Of a DNA stretch of 64,000 bases, positions 47,703 through 60,700 are shown piece after piece (position 1 is the first letter of the stretch; the number at the start of each line of letters is the position of its first letter). Source of the stretch: Cylicocyclus nassatus (Eukaryota > Nematoda > Chromadorea > Rhabditida > Strongylidae); NCBI GenBank assembly GCA_958299035.1, contig CATQJL010000112.1:8160880-8224879 (forward strand), read 5' to 3'. The translations under genes were made by a program, and so were the position numbers. The notes under the pieces were generated by a model. The model was not told the DNA's origin, searched no databases, and was given only the letters and a program-made list of their open reading frames with translations.

Positions 47703-49086
47703 GTGCGCGGTTCATAATTATACGAACACCACAAATTTTAGAAGTTTCTGAACTTTTTGGAAAAAAAACTCCAAAGGTTGTTGGTATTACGAAGAAAGAG
47801 CACAGTGGAAAATGGTATTTATATGATTCATAAGAATGGAAATCGATGTCAATCTTAGGAGTGCTTTTGCGCCTAATGCGAATTTGCGGTTCATAATTAT
47901 ACGAACACTTCAAACAAGGTCTATTTTTCATTCAAAACTGCAATCTTTCGCGTCCAAATTTTTTGTAGTGTTACAGTACCAAAGTTTAATTTATATGCTG
48001 CACATTGCACCTGTGCAGTTCAAAAAGAAGAGCGTTATTTTTTTCGGATGACTCCGCTTTTAGAGCTACTGCGCTCCAGAAACTTCTGTTTTTTTTTGTA
48101 GTTCAAGCACTCTAGTTAGCTTCTACCAAAGCTCTAAAAAGGAATAAGTTTTTTGATAGGTATTTTGTTTGACGCTTGAAAAATCTCTGCGTTCTCGTGC
48201 CGTTTTTCAACCAACTTCCAACCTCATTCCAGAGTTAGCACTATTTCCAGCCTCAAAACTCAGCTTCTGCTTCGCGCGAACATTTGATATGATGCAGCTG
48301 CATTGTTTGCATTATGATGTATCCGTGCCAAAGCTTTTGGGTTTTTGCAGGACTAATCTAGGGGCTATGAAGCTAAAAACTAAGTAAAGGTGTGACTGCA
48401 ATAAAAAGAACAGTGGTTTTGGTGAAATGACGTCTGCATGGCCAAAACAAACGCTCAATGCTGCTGATTTTTTCTAGCTAAATACACACTCTTGTAAACT
48501 TCTACATATGTTTATTTCATTGTAGGACTTCAGAAGCTGAGTTTTAATGCTCGAAATCGTGCTAACTCTAGGGTAACATGGGAACTTGGTTGAAAATCGT
48601 CACGAGAACGCAGAGCTTTTTCAAGCGTTGAAGAAAATATCTATCAGAAAACTTATTCCTTTTCATTTCTTAGACGCTAGATAGAGTGGGTAAACCACAG
48701 AAAAACAGACGTTTCGGGAGCGCAGTGGCTTTGGAAGCATTTAAAGCCATCCGAAAAAAGTAACCCTCTTTTTGAACTGTGCAGATGCAGTGTGTAGCAT
48801 ATAAATTAGACTTTGTTACTGTAACTGTACAAAAAATTTAGACCCAAAAGATTGCAGTCTTGATTGAAAAATGGACCTTTGTTTGAGTTGTTCGTATATA
48901 TAGGAACCGCTAAATATTCGCATTAGGCGCAAAAGCACTCCTAAGGTTGACGTCGATTTCCACTCTTGTAAATTATATACCGTTTTCAGCTGTGCTCTTT
49001 TGCGTAGTACCAACGGCTTTTTGAGTTTCTTCCAAAAAGTGCAGAACTTCTAAAATTTGGAGTGTTCGTATATATATGAACCGCAC
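47703..49086. mobile_element. 1.38-kb foldback element
   Basis: Ends GCGCGGTTCATAATTATACG and the complement of GTGCGGTTCATATATATACG. Arms of roughly 600 bp pair with moderate divergence around a centre near 48395, and the GGTTCAT...ACGAACAC motif recurs inside each arm (near 47885 and 48890). No protein encoded; superfamily unclear. Confidence 0.7.
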
Positions 49087-49996
49087 TTTATTGAGAAAAG
49101 GACGAAAAAATGCGATAGAACTTGATATAAGTTGCCCCATAAGTCTTTTCATGTTCGCACCATCAGTTTGATGTTTCTCAAAGACTAATGCATCTAGGAC
49201 TGTGCAAATTCGTGGGAGTGTTCTTGAGTGAATAAGCTACACAACCACGTATTTGCGTGGAGCATAAACCCATTACAAGCAAAGTTTGAAAATTGCGCGC
49301 ATTATTTTTTTCCATTCCTAGCCATCAGAAAAATGCAGCAAGTGTATACATAAATATCTGATGGGAAGATTATATGCGTGAGCAAGTGGGAATTTTGCAG
49401 AATGTTTTTGAACTGACAAGGGAATGGTCAGAAATGAAGTGGCCAATTCAAGCAAACTGCATACCAATAGATGCAGCATAAAACGCCGACTCCAATCTGT
49501 CTTACTTATCTGCAGACCACTTTTGTGGATGGAATTATAAGCCGTTAAATGCCATTATTTTGCTAAGAAATTGTGTGTAAGGGGCAAACTTGGCCGTACA
49601 GAGCCATTCCTGGCTCACTAGAACAAAACATGCAGCTAGGACACTTCATATGGCCAGTACCTAAAAGGGAGCGAACAGGCCAATCATGTGCCTAATTTCG
49701 CAATTTTTGTGTACGGTTTTTTCGCATTAAATCTGGTCATAACTTCGCTACAAAGGCGCTCTGCAGATATGGAAAACGGATTTGAAGTCAGCTTTATAAC
49801 AATAAGTTGCATCGAATAATATGCAGCTTGTTTGGATTAGCCACTTCCACTTCTGACCATTCCCTTGTGAGGTACGATCATTTTGATTTTTTTTTTCGGA
49901 ATTTTCAATCTTTTTTCATTTTATCTTAAAACTCGTTGCAAATCACGCCTGGTGCGAACTCTTGAGAGCCATATTGTAGAGCTTGATTTGATCTCT
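49087..49996. other. intergenic, no gene recognised
   Basis: No repeat, RNA gene or exon recognised. Confidence 0.4.
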
Positions 49997-50955
49997 GGAA
50001 TGGTACCCCGCATCCACTAGAAAGCTAAGAAAAGAAGACTTACGTATGCTGGTGAAAATTCAGATATGAAAAGACTCATGAGACAACCTAATAGATTCAT
50101 ATTAAATTACCTTAACGCCTTGATAAATCTGTACAAGCACTTTGTTGGAATCAAGCGGTGTCATCCCCTCCCCCCTCCCTCCACCCTCCAAAAAAGGTTG
50201 CGGTCGGTATTATGTTTGCTACTGCATACCAAAATGAGGTTATCAAAGCAAGAATTATTAACAACCAAACGTCTGCTAAATCTTTTCGTCTTTCACATTA
50301 CCAAGACAATTAAACATGACAAGCATTAGCTCGCGTCGTAGCTCTTAGTGAAATTTTACTGGAATGGTACCCCGCATCCACTAGAAAGCTAAGAAAAGAA
50401 GACTTATAGGGCTTATCAAATTGAGTGTCGTGTGCAGCAGCATCTCCATCTTCGCGCTGGACTCTGCGTCTCTTCCGCGGGGCTGCTCTCTAAGCACTTT
50501 CCCAGGGCGAGCGTGGGAAAGGCGGAATCTCAATCGATTGGAAGTGATTAGGGAACATGTGCCGCAGAAGAGACGCAGAGTCCAGCGCGAAGATGGAGAT
50601 GCTGGTGCAAACGACACTCGATTTGATAAGCCCTATACATATGCTGGTGAAAATTCAGATATGAAAAGACTCATGAGACAACCTAATAGATTCATATTAA
50701 ATTACCTTAACGCCTTGATAAATCTGTACAAGCACTTTGTTGGAATCAGGCGGTGTCATCCCCTCCCCCCTCCCTCCACCCTCCAAAAAAGGTTGCGGTC
50801 GGTATTATGTTTGCTACTGCATACCAAAATGAGGTTATCAAAGCAAGAATTATTAACAACCAAACGTCTGCTAAATCTTTTCGTCTTTCACATTACCAAG
50901 ACAATTAAACATGACAAGCATTAGCTCGCGTCGTAGCTCTCAGTGAAATTTTACT
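49997..50955. repeat. tandem duplication of a ~364-bp unit, second copy interrupted
   Basis: Unit 1 is 49997-50360. Unit 2 is 50361-50955 and is identical apart from a few substitutions and the MITE at 50407-50635. An 87-codon frame occurs in both but has no domain and a C/T-tract core, so I do not call it a gene. Confidence 0.85.
50407..50635. mobile_element. 229-bp TA-flanked foldback MITE
   Basis: Ends TAGGGCTTATCAAATTGAGT and complement, flanked by TA on each side. The uninterrupted first unit near 50043 shows the empty site. Arms of about 75 bp pair well. It inserted after the tandem duplication. Confidence 0.8.
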
Positions 50956-51250
50956 ACCTTTTTATCGCTTGATAAGAACTCAGCATCAGCCACTAAATGA
51001 GTGGCGATGCTACGAGTTTTTTTTTGCGAATGCAAGCAGCCTGGGTTAGTCTAGCTCCAATTTTCTACTGTTTACTTCGTTTTTGTTGTGGGCTCAAATG
51101 CTCTGAAGGAGATGGGCTTAATACAGAAGATCACTGTATTCATATGGAGACAACGATGAGGTTTGTTGATTTTTGACATTGCAAGCTGAACCATGATTGA
51201 TGTATATTTCTTATCCTCTAACACTATATTATTCATAATTTCTATATTCT

Positions 51251-51503
51251 CTAGGGCGTATCTAGGTTTTCCGTGTGGGGGCGGGGGGGGGGGGGATATG
51301 GACGGAATTTTTTTGGAGTGGAGGTGCGTGGAGGGGCGTGGCAGTCGAGCCTCTGAAAATATCCTCTTTACAAGGCTAACTTGAACTCTTTAAAAACTTT
51401 CAGAATTATTTTAATTATCTACAAGTTTGAACAAATACTTGCACATTTTCTCAACTCATGTAATTAGCTTCACCCCTTCCCCGTCTCCTTGGTACGCCAC
51501 TAA
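51251..51503. mobile_element. decayed hAT-type MITE
   Basis: GGGCGTATCTAGG at the left and GGTACGCCACTA at the right, with the family's G tract and TTACAAGGCTAA segment between. No matching target duplication remains. Confidence 0.55.
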
Positions 51504-51653
51504 TCCTCTACAACGCACTTAAGTTTGGGGGGCTTCTAAGGATGTTATACCTTAACCAGAAATACAATTTCAATTTCTAGAAGTATTAACAAGTTACTTA
51601 CCTTTTTTTCTAACTCATGTAAGTATCTCTCAAGTTTTTACCCCCCCCCCCCC

Positions 51654-51792
51654 CTACTCCATAGCGGTCGTTTTCGCTCCTCCCTATTCTACACTATTAC
51701 ATCCTTGGAAGTCCCAGGCCCGAGACTTAAGCGCTTTAAGAGGATCAATGGCGTGTCGAAGGGGAGGAGCGAAAACGACCGCTATGGAGTAG
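51654..51792. repeat. perfect 30-bp inverted repeat next to a lectin exon
   Basis: 51654-51683 and 51763-51792 are exact complements (CTACTCCATAGCGG...), with a 79-bp loop. The right arm ends in TAG exactly where the open exon frame of the lectin gene begins, so its last AG could serve as splice acceptor. Confidence 0.8.
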
Positions 51793-54700
51793 TATTTGTC
51801 CTTTGAGAACATGGGAAAATGCTGAGGCGTTTTGCGTCGCACGTGGAGGACATCTCACTTCTATCCACAATCAATTCGACAACACCAACATACAATGTGA
51901 GTGTCAACTATCTTACCAGACTTCAACTCAATGATTTTTATAGAACACCATTTTTTTCGGGACCATTTTTGCGTTCTGACTCAAAAAAGTCGGCCCCATA
52001 ACCTTTATAGAAATTGTGTGTTTTGAATTGTTCGTTATAGATTACTAAAGACAAGCTTTATAACCAAAAGCTGTCATGGATCCTATGCAAGATGAAATTA
52101 GAAACTATACCTGAGCAGAGTTAGTCTAGTGGTTAGTGCTCTACGTAACATTGCCGTGCTGGAGGTCCCGGGTTCGATTCCACCCTGAGCCTAATTTCTG
52201 CGACAAACCGCTCACAATTCCAGCGTTAGGCTGCCCTTTCAAAGATGGGCATGCGACAAGCCAACTGAGAAACACGCCGTCGCATCTACAATGCAGACAT
52301 CTTATATATAAAGCTGAATGTCTGTTAGTATGTATCGTCTGCGTCCCAGAGAGGTTCCCACAGGTACCACGTCATCTCGCTGCCTTTCGCACTTCTGAAC
52401 GTGTTAACCTCGGGCACTTCCGTTAAAATCTCAGGAGAAACGTGTCAAAAAGAGCGAAAGGCAGCGTCGCACCACGTACGCACGCTGGTTCACATGGGAA
52501 CCTCTCAGGGGCGCAGACGGTATGTCTGTATGTATGTATGTCTGTGTGTACGTATGTTCCGAATAGAAAATTCCATTTCTGAACCGATCCGGACCAAACT
52601 TGGCACACATACACTTCGGGCCTCGGCGGGTGTCATAGGCTACTTTTCGTCATCGATCGATATCGATTTTATCGATTTTTATCGATTTTTTTTGCTGAGT
52701 TCACCTACGGGGCTGGGAGTTGGCACAGGGGGGTAATCGAGCATGGGGATTCCGAATACAATATTGGTTTTCAGGATTATCGATTACTTTTATCGATTTT
52801 ATCGATTTTTTTGCAAAGTTTGAGCTACGGGGCTGGGAGTTGGCACAGGGGGGTAATCGAGCATGGGGATTCCGAATACAATATTGGTTTTCAGGATTAT
52901 CGATTACTTTTATCGATTTTATCGATTTTTTTGCAAAGTTTGAGCTAGGGGGCTGGGAGTTGGCACAGGGGGGTAATCGAGCATGCTGATCATCCCCAAG
53001 GGGGGTGATCAGCATGCTCGATTACACCCCTGTGCCAAATTCCAGCCCCCTAGCTCAAATTTTCAAAAAATCGATAAAATCGATAAAAGTAATGGACGAT
53101 CCTGAAAACTAATATTGTGTTCGTAATCAGCATGCTCGATTACCCCCCTGTGCAAAATCCCAGCCTCGCATGTCAAAATTTACAAAAAATCGATAAAATC
53201 AATAAAAGTAATCGATAATTCTGAAAACTAATATTGTATTCGGAATCCCCATGCTCACTTCCCCCCCCCCTGTGCCAACTCCTAGCCCTGTAGGTGAACT
53301 CTGCAAAAAAATCGATAAAAATCGGTAAAATCGACATCGATCGATAACGAAAAGTGGACTGTGACACCCGCCGGGGCCCGAAGTGTATGTGTGCCAAGTT
53401 TGGTCCGGATACGGCGGAGCCGGGTAAGCCAGCTAGTGTCTCATAAAGTATTTCGAGTAAAGGCTAGGGCGTCCCACGGAGGCGACGCGCATTCGAGCCC
53501 GACGAATGCGAATAGTGGGTGAGAGTTACCGTCCCAGCAAGGTGAACGGGGACGGCTAAAGCGGCTAGTTCACCAGAGGCAACGATCCAAGGTATCGCAG
53601 ACTCTCCGTCTAGCTACCATCAATATGGTACACTCACCTCTCGTTCGCGAGAATTAGCAGATCTTCTAAAGAGACGACGAGTCGATGTAGCCTGCATACA
53701 GGAAACGAAGTGGAGCGGGGCAAAGTCACGCGACATCGGAGATGGATATAAGCTCCTCTACAACGGTACTACCTGCACCAGAAACGGGGTTGGGATAGCT
53801 GTCTCGGAGACTCTAAAGAACAATATAGTTGACGCTGAGCGCATAAGCGATCGTCTGATGAGCATAAAGGTAGACACCGGGAAACATGTCCTACGACTAA
53901 TCACTGCCTATGCGCCACAAGTCGGATGTAAGGATGATGAAAAGGACGCGGGCCACATCAGTTCAATTCCGCTGGAAGAGACACTCCTGCTAGGAGCGGA
54001 CCTCAACGGACATATGGGAGAAAGGCGAGGAGAAGCCGGAAAATGTCACGGAGGCCACGGTACGGAACATGCAATGACGAAGGTGAGCGTATTCTAGAAT
54101 TCGCCTCAGCCCATGATCTGGTCTTGGCGAACACATACTACATCAAGAAGAATGATCACCTCATTACATATGCGAGTGGCGACTGACGAACGCAGATAGA
54201 CTTCTGAGCTATACCACAGTGTGACCTTGAAAATGTAAAGGACTGCAAAGTCATTCCCGGTGAGAACTGCATACCTCAACACAGACCACTGCTTCTCGTC
54301 AAAATTCCAATGGATGGGCACACCAGGACAGCCACAGAGACCAGGGCACGCATCAAATGGTGGAGATTGAAGACCAACAACGCAGCGAAACAAGCACTGC
54401 TAACGACTCTACCAAGCCTGCAAGAGAACCCAGAGCAATCTTGGGCAAGCTTGAAAGATCGAGTCCACCAAGTGGCACCCTGATCCTGGGCAGTACAAAG
54501 CCAGGAAAAAGAAGGATCAATCGCGAAACGTGGTGGTAGAATGACGAAGGACAAAAAGCTATAAAAGAGAAGAGGGATGCTTACAAGCAATGGCATAAGA
54601 CGAAATTGGAGGACGATCGCCAGACGTACCAACAAGCCAAACGCGCTGCGAAGGCTTCCGTAAAGAAGGCAAAACAGGGGTACTTGAAAGAGCTCTACAT

Positions 54701-57700
54701 CAACTAGAGTCTCGCGAGGGAGAACGCGAGATATACCGGATAGCGAGAAGAAGAGCGGACTCCACGAAAGATATGGAACACTTCCTCCATATCAAAGACA
54801 AACTTGGTAGGACGCTAAGAAAACCAGAGGACATTACCGAATGCTGGAGAACCTACTTCGAGGAAATGGCCACCACAGGCCGCACCATCAACTCCATCCC
54901 AGAAGCCAACCCCATAGAGGGAGCAATACCAGCAGTCACGGAAGAGGAAGTATGGCTGGCCATAAGAAGAACAAAGAATGGCAAAGCGACTGGTCCAGAC
55001 GACATACCAAGCGAGTTCTGGAAAATATGTGGACAATCCGGAGCCACATGGCTAACGAGTTTCCTCAATCAAATCATAAGGAGCAAGAGTATGCCTTGCA
55101 ACTCGTACATCAGCACGACCATCCCGATATGGAAGAACAAAGGAGACATAGCAGACTGCGCATCCTACCGACCAATCCGACTGATGAGCCATACTCTAAA
55201 AATCTTCAAAAGAGTAATTGAAACACGCCTACGAGATATCATAGAGTTGTTACCGAATCAGTGCGGATTCGTGAAATAGGTACAACTGACGCAATCCATT
55301 CCGCTCGGAGAGTGATGGAGAAATACAGAGAGAAGCAGAAGGAATTGCATGCAGCTTTCCTGGACCGAGAGAAAGCCTTCGATAAGGTGCCACACGAAGT
55401 CATATGGTGGGCCTTACGGAAACACAGGGTGCCAGAGGAGTACGTTCAGTGAACACAGTTAATCTGCCACAACACTTCAAGCCACGTGCAAACAGCTGCA
55501 GGGCAATCGAAAAAATTCGAAACCAAGGTTGGAGTACACCAAGGCTCAGTTCTTCAGTTCTCTCTCCCTTGCTCTTCATCACGGTGATGAACGCCGAGAT
55601 GGAACCGCTCAGAAGTGAACCCCCTTGGACACTTCTCTACGCAGACGATGTGGTCTTGATAGCAAGTACCAGAAAGGAGCTACAAGACGAGGTGCAAAAT
55701 GGAAAAACAGGCCAGAGTTGTATGGCCTGAAGCTCAACACCAGGAATATATGGAAGTGGGGAAACAAACTCCAGGTACCATAAGCATCGATGGTGAAGAG
55801 CTAAAGAAGACAACGTCATACAGATACTTAGGCAGTCACATCTCAGCGGAGGGAGGCTCACAAGAGGAGGTCGCAGGCAGGATAACACAGCGTGGATGAA
55901 ATGGAGAGCCTCAACAGGGGTTGTGTGCCACAGACGAATGCCAGTGCAACTCAAGTCCCAATCGTACCGGACCGTTATCCGGCCAGCAGCACTGTATGGC
56001 AGTGAGTGCTGGCCGTGTACGCGGAACGAGGAGCGCAAGCTCAGTGTCATGGAAACAAGGATGCTACGATGGTCCCTAGGAGTCACACTGAAGGATCACA
56101 TCTGCAACGACACTATACGAGCGCGAATGAAAGTAGCTCCAATTGCCCAGAAAATGCAGGAAAAGAGGCTACGATGGTATGGGCATGTGCGCAGAATTGA
56201 TGAAAGCCACATCACCAAGTTGGCCCTGGCTGTGGAGGCAACAGGCAAAAGGCCCAGAGGTAGACCCAAGATGAGGTGGATGGACAGAATTAAGGCCGAC
56301 CTGCGAGAACTTAGTGTAGACGAAGACCTTGCCTCAGATAGGATGACATGGAGACATCTAACAAGGAAAGCAGACCCTGCTTAAGCGGGACACATGCGAG
56401 GATAAAAAAAAGAAACTATCCCTGGTTGTTCTCAAAATTTACCCACCTAAACACAAACTAAACCAATATGTCTCACGAAATAATAGATTTCAGCATTTGG
56501 ATTGTCCAACAATTGCAATTACTATTGGACTGGTGGTAAATGTCAAGCCGGTAAATGTACCTGGACTGACGGAACAGTTTTCGATTACTCCAACTGGTAC
56601 AAAGGTACGATTTTGAGAAAAAAAACAATTATGTACGTGAATTCATATGTATGGTCAAACTGCAAGTGTTTTTCAACACTACTCGATTTTAACTTCTTGA
56701 CCAACTTTCAATTATAATCAGCAATAGGTTCAAACCTTCTACGCTACAAAAGCTATCAGCTTGGCTAAAAAATAAATTTATTTTGGCACTCAATCTCTAA
56801 AAATTTCACTTATTGATTTAGCTACAAATTCTTGCGGGAAGCAGTTTTAAGCTTCCATCAACTAAGCAAAATTTACATAAACAGTAAAGGATAATTACGT
56901 CTCAAGAAAGCCAAATTTCCTAAATTCAACTTTTACTTTCTAGATCTAGTTTTCATGCTGTGGTGGAAACAAAGAGAACAGTAATTGGTATGTTCGAAAT
57001 TTTTTTACCCAGCAAAACATGATAAAAATTGTAATTCAATGTTTAAATTTCTGAAAATGAAAATACGAACTTTTCTCACAATTGCGCGTCCACGAAAAAT
57101 CGGATTTTACTTTTCTGCGCCTTATATTGGAGAAGAGATACCTTTTTTCATGAAAATATTCAAAAATGCCAACTATAGGCAAAAATTTCTCTGCAACATT
57201 TATACGACCACCGAAGAAAATTATTCATCAGCCATATTCATTATTCATCTGATACAATGGCAATTATGCTTTGGTACCAAGTGTCACGCCCATTTCAACT
57301 CTTCCAATGACACCCTTTCTTACAGGTCAACCTGATTCAAATTTGTGCATTTCTGTGAACGCACAGACAGGTATATAAATCTCCTTCTTACATCAATTTT
57401 TTTCATGGAAAATAATTAGGAGAGTGGAATACTGTTGCCTGTGGCCTGACCGAATGCTTCGTATGCGAGACTCCTCAAGCAATGAGCGATTGTGCAGATT
57501 GGTACAAAGCGGGTTACAAAGAGTAAGGGACCACCTTTTTTTCTCAACTGAGCTACTCTCGAGAAATTATTGATTCAGCAATGGGATGTACAGAATATTG
57601 CTAAATGGACAATCGTACAATGTCTATTGCAATATGGACAATGGAGGTGGTTGGATAGTTTTTCAGAGGTGAATTGTGATTTTGCTTTGTAAAATTTTTA

Positions 57701-60700
57701 AAAAATTGTAAAATATCAAAATTCTTTCAAAAAACTAACGATGCGACTTTGCAGTAGAATCAATGGAAATGAACTATACTGGAACAGAACGTGGAGCGAG
57801 TACAAAAATGGTTTCAATACGGAACAAATGAACACGGTAAAATATATGGTTCACATAGTGTAACAACCAATAATTATCATAGAATTCAAACTTCTGGCTA
57901 GGACTCAACCTACTGCATCAGCTTACAACAAAAAACAATGATGTAACGTTGAGAATCGAGATGAGAGGTGATCGAACACCAGGATCTACAAAAGCGAATG
58001 CATACTGGTTCAATGAGTACACTAAATTTCAGGTAAGTATTTGATTGTCTCATAAATTTTGCTTTACATTTTCAAAGATCCTGCGTTTTGAATGTCACAT
58101 TAAAATTCTCCCATAATTGTCCCATAAATTTTGTTTTATATTTTCAAAACTTGCATTTTGAATGACTTCAGTTCAAAATTTTGTGGAAAGAGTATGCCAT
58201 CAGCTCTCTAGCGATGGCCAGTGCAAAAGCTAATGTTAACAAATCTCAGTGATATAAGCAGTTGAGTAAAAAATTTGAAGAAAAACAGGACAATCGTATT
58301 TTTTCCATTTCTGGCTAAAGACACCGAAAGGCCAAAAAAAGCTTGGTTTCACCTTTGTTTTTGGAGTTATAACCTATTATTCCGAGAAATTCTTACGAGG
58401 ACCTTCTATGATGAGCTATGGTTTTCAAGATTTTGATCCAACTTTTCGATTTTCATTACAATAAAAATTTCAATATGCGTACTAAAATACGGCATTCGTC
58501 ATAGATAAGGAAGAGTTAGTCGATGAAAATAGAACTTTCAACATTTCCCAGATTCGCATAATTTTTTGATGCGATGACCATTCACAGGTGTGTTTGAGAG
58601 CTTCACATATTGCACTTTCTTTTCTCGTGTACACCAAAAAATATACTGTAGATATCACCTTGCAATCAATATAATAAACATGAAAAACTCAAAATATTAC
58701 AATCATTGTCGTAAGCAGGCCAATTTTCTTTTTTATTCAGCGCACTGGAGGTAACTCATAAAGTGAAAAGAAAATAGACAAAAAAAATGTGTCCACAAAA
58801 GCAGCGCGGCTTCAACGCCTTTGAGTCGTAGAAAATCGGAAACATATGCTGCCGATATAGGTTTCGCCTTTCTGTCGCATGATCCCCTACTCAACAGTGA
58901 GAAAGTATAATGTCGAAACAAATAATGAGCGGAATCCAGATACCATGTTTCATGTAGCCAGACAGTAATTTGCACCAAAGTAGCGTTTTTTTTTTCTTAA
59001 ATGCAAGCCTGCTAGACCGATGACCCGTTCTTATCTTGATTAGGAGTTAATTTTATCATTTACCCTGCTCTCTATCTTATGCTTCAGATAGGAGACGAAT
59101 CTACCAACTACCAGCTAATCAACATGTACGTAGATTGGCAAAACAACAAAGGAAACGCCTCTACTGGATGGTGAACACGATATTTTTGACTATCTTGCAT
59201 GAATGTTCAAAATTCAAAGTTTCACTAACTCAGGTACGATATGACATACTCAATTGGAGCAAGTTTTTCGACAGTGGATAAAATCAACGATCCGCAAACA
59301 GACTGTGTGACGAAATACAAAATGGGGTAAGTGGCGACTTTAGATGGCACTAAAAAAATGGCAGTGTTAGTAATTTCGTATCTTGAGATCCAGCCACTGA
59401 AAGACTCAAAGGGTTGTCTAAGCGAAAAAGTTAATCTGAGTGTCTATTGTGGAAAATGTGAGGCCTAGGCTAAGCCGTTGTCGGAATAGGAGCTCATATG
59501 GTTTGATCATGCCCAAAAATCCACGAGTTCTCGCCGGTACCGTACTGTTTTCCAGTGGACCTATCAAGGCCCTTGGATACGGTATTAAGCGAGATTCGCA
59601 GTTAATCCACGAACACAAATGAATCATATGAGCTGTGGCTTGGGCAATAGCTCAGTTATATTCTTGCGATCAGTTTTCAGATAATAAGTCCGGCCATGCA
59701 CAATTATTCAAGCGCTTAAGGCATTCGCTGCTCTGAAAAACGCACATCAAATGTGATTCGCACCTAAAAATTACATGATAGAGCCCATCTGCGTATGCAG
59801 ATGTAGTTTTATGCTTTCAAGTAGCAAAAGTCGACTCAAAACTGGGACAAATAACCAAGCTTGGAGATTACGCCACAGTATTCAACACATTCTACACAGG
59901 GCTCAGCAAAGGTGGCGCTTTCACACGCTGGATGTCGTTTTTCAAAGGGAAAGCAGAGGGGAACAAAGAAAGCACAATTCTAATTCTCAGGAAGCCTGAA
60001 TTTGAAGGTCTAACGTAATTTTACCAGTTACAGGTGAATTGACACGTTACAAACACGAATGGTGCATAAACTTGTGTGCATACAATTTCCACATGTCAAA
60101 ATACAATATTTACGACAAAAATATAGACAATCGGTTTGTTTACGAGTAAATAATACTGAGACGCCAAATTTGGTGTGTATACACCGCGATGACCAAAGGA
60201 AAACTATGAAAATTTGTGAAAACAATTATGTGAACGAGAGGAGTTGTGTTCCTCGATTTTAGGTTGCTCCCGCGCAACCTAGGAGCACCCTAAGGTTGCG
60301 CGGGAGCAGACAAAGTCATGAGAAATCTTCCCTTTTCTCATAAAATTCCATTTTATGATTCTATTCTTTGGATCAAGATCTATCTAGTAGTATCTACCTC
60401 AATGAATTGCGTCCTCTATGCTTTTTTACGGCTCTCGATATAAAAGCAGCCCTTTTTGCATTTCTCTTTTTAATCTTTGATTAATTCTTGTCTATTTTTC
60501 AATTCAGTCCACTTTTTTGCTACTATAAGGAGAGTTTCTACAAAATTTACGAAAGAAATCTCGTAGTTTCCTGCAATGTCAAGGAAGACTTCGTTCTTGA
60601 ATCCCTCACATGCCACCTCGTGCTGAGCCCTGATTCTACACCTTTGCTTTCAGAGGATGGTGGTTACGAAATTGTGCTTTATCATCACTGAATGGAGACT

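Noticed and set aside
50066..50924. 87- and 167-codon frames in the tandem duplication
   Set aside because: They run through C/T tracts and a MITE, differ between copies by the insertion, and show no domain.
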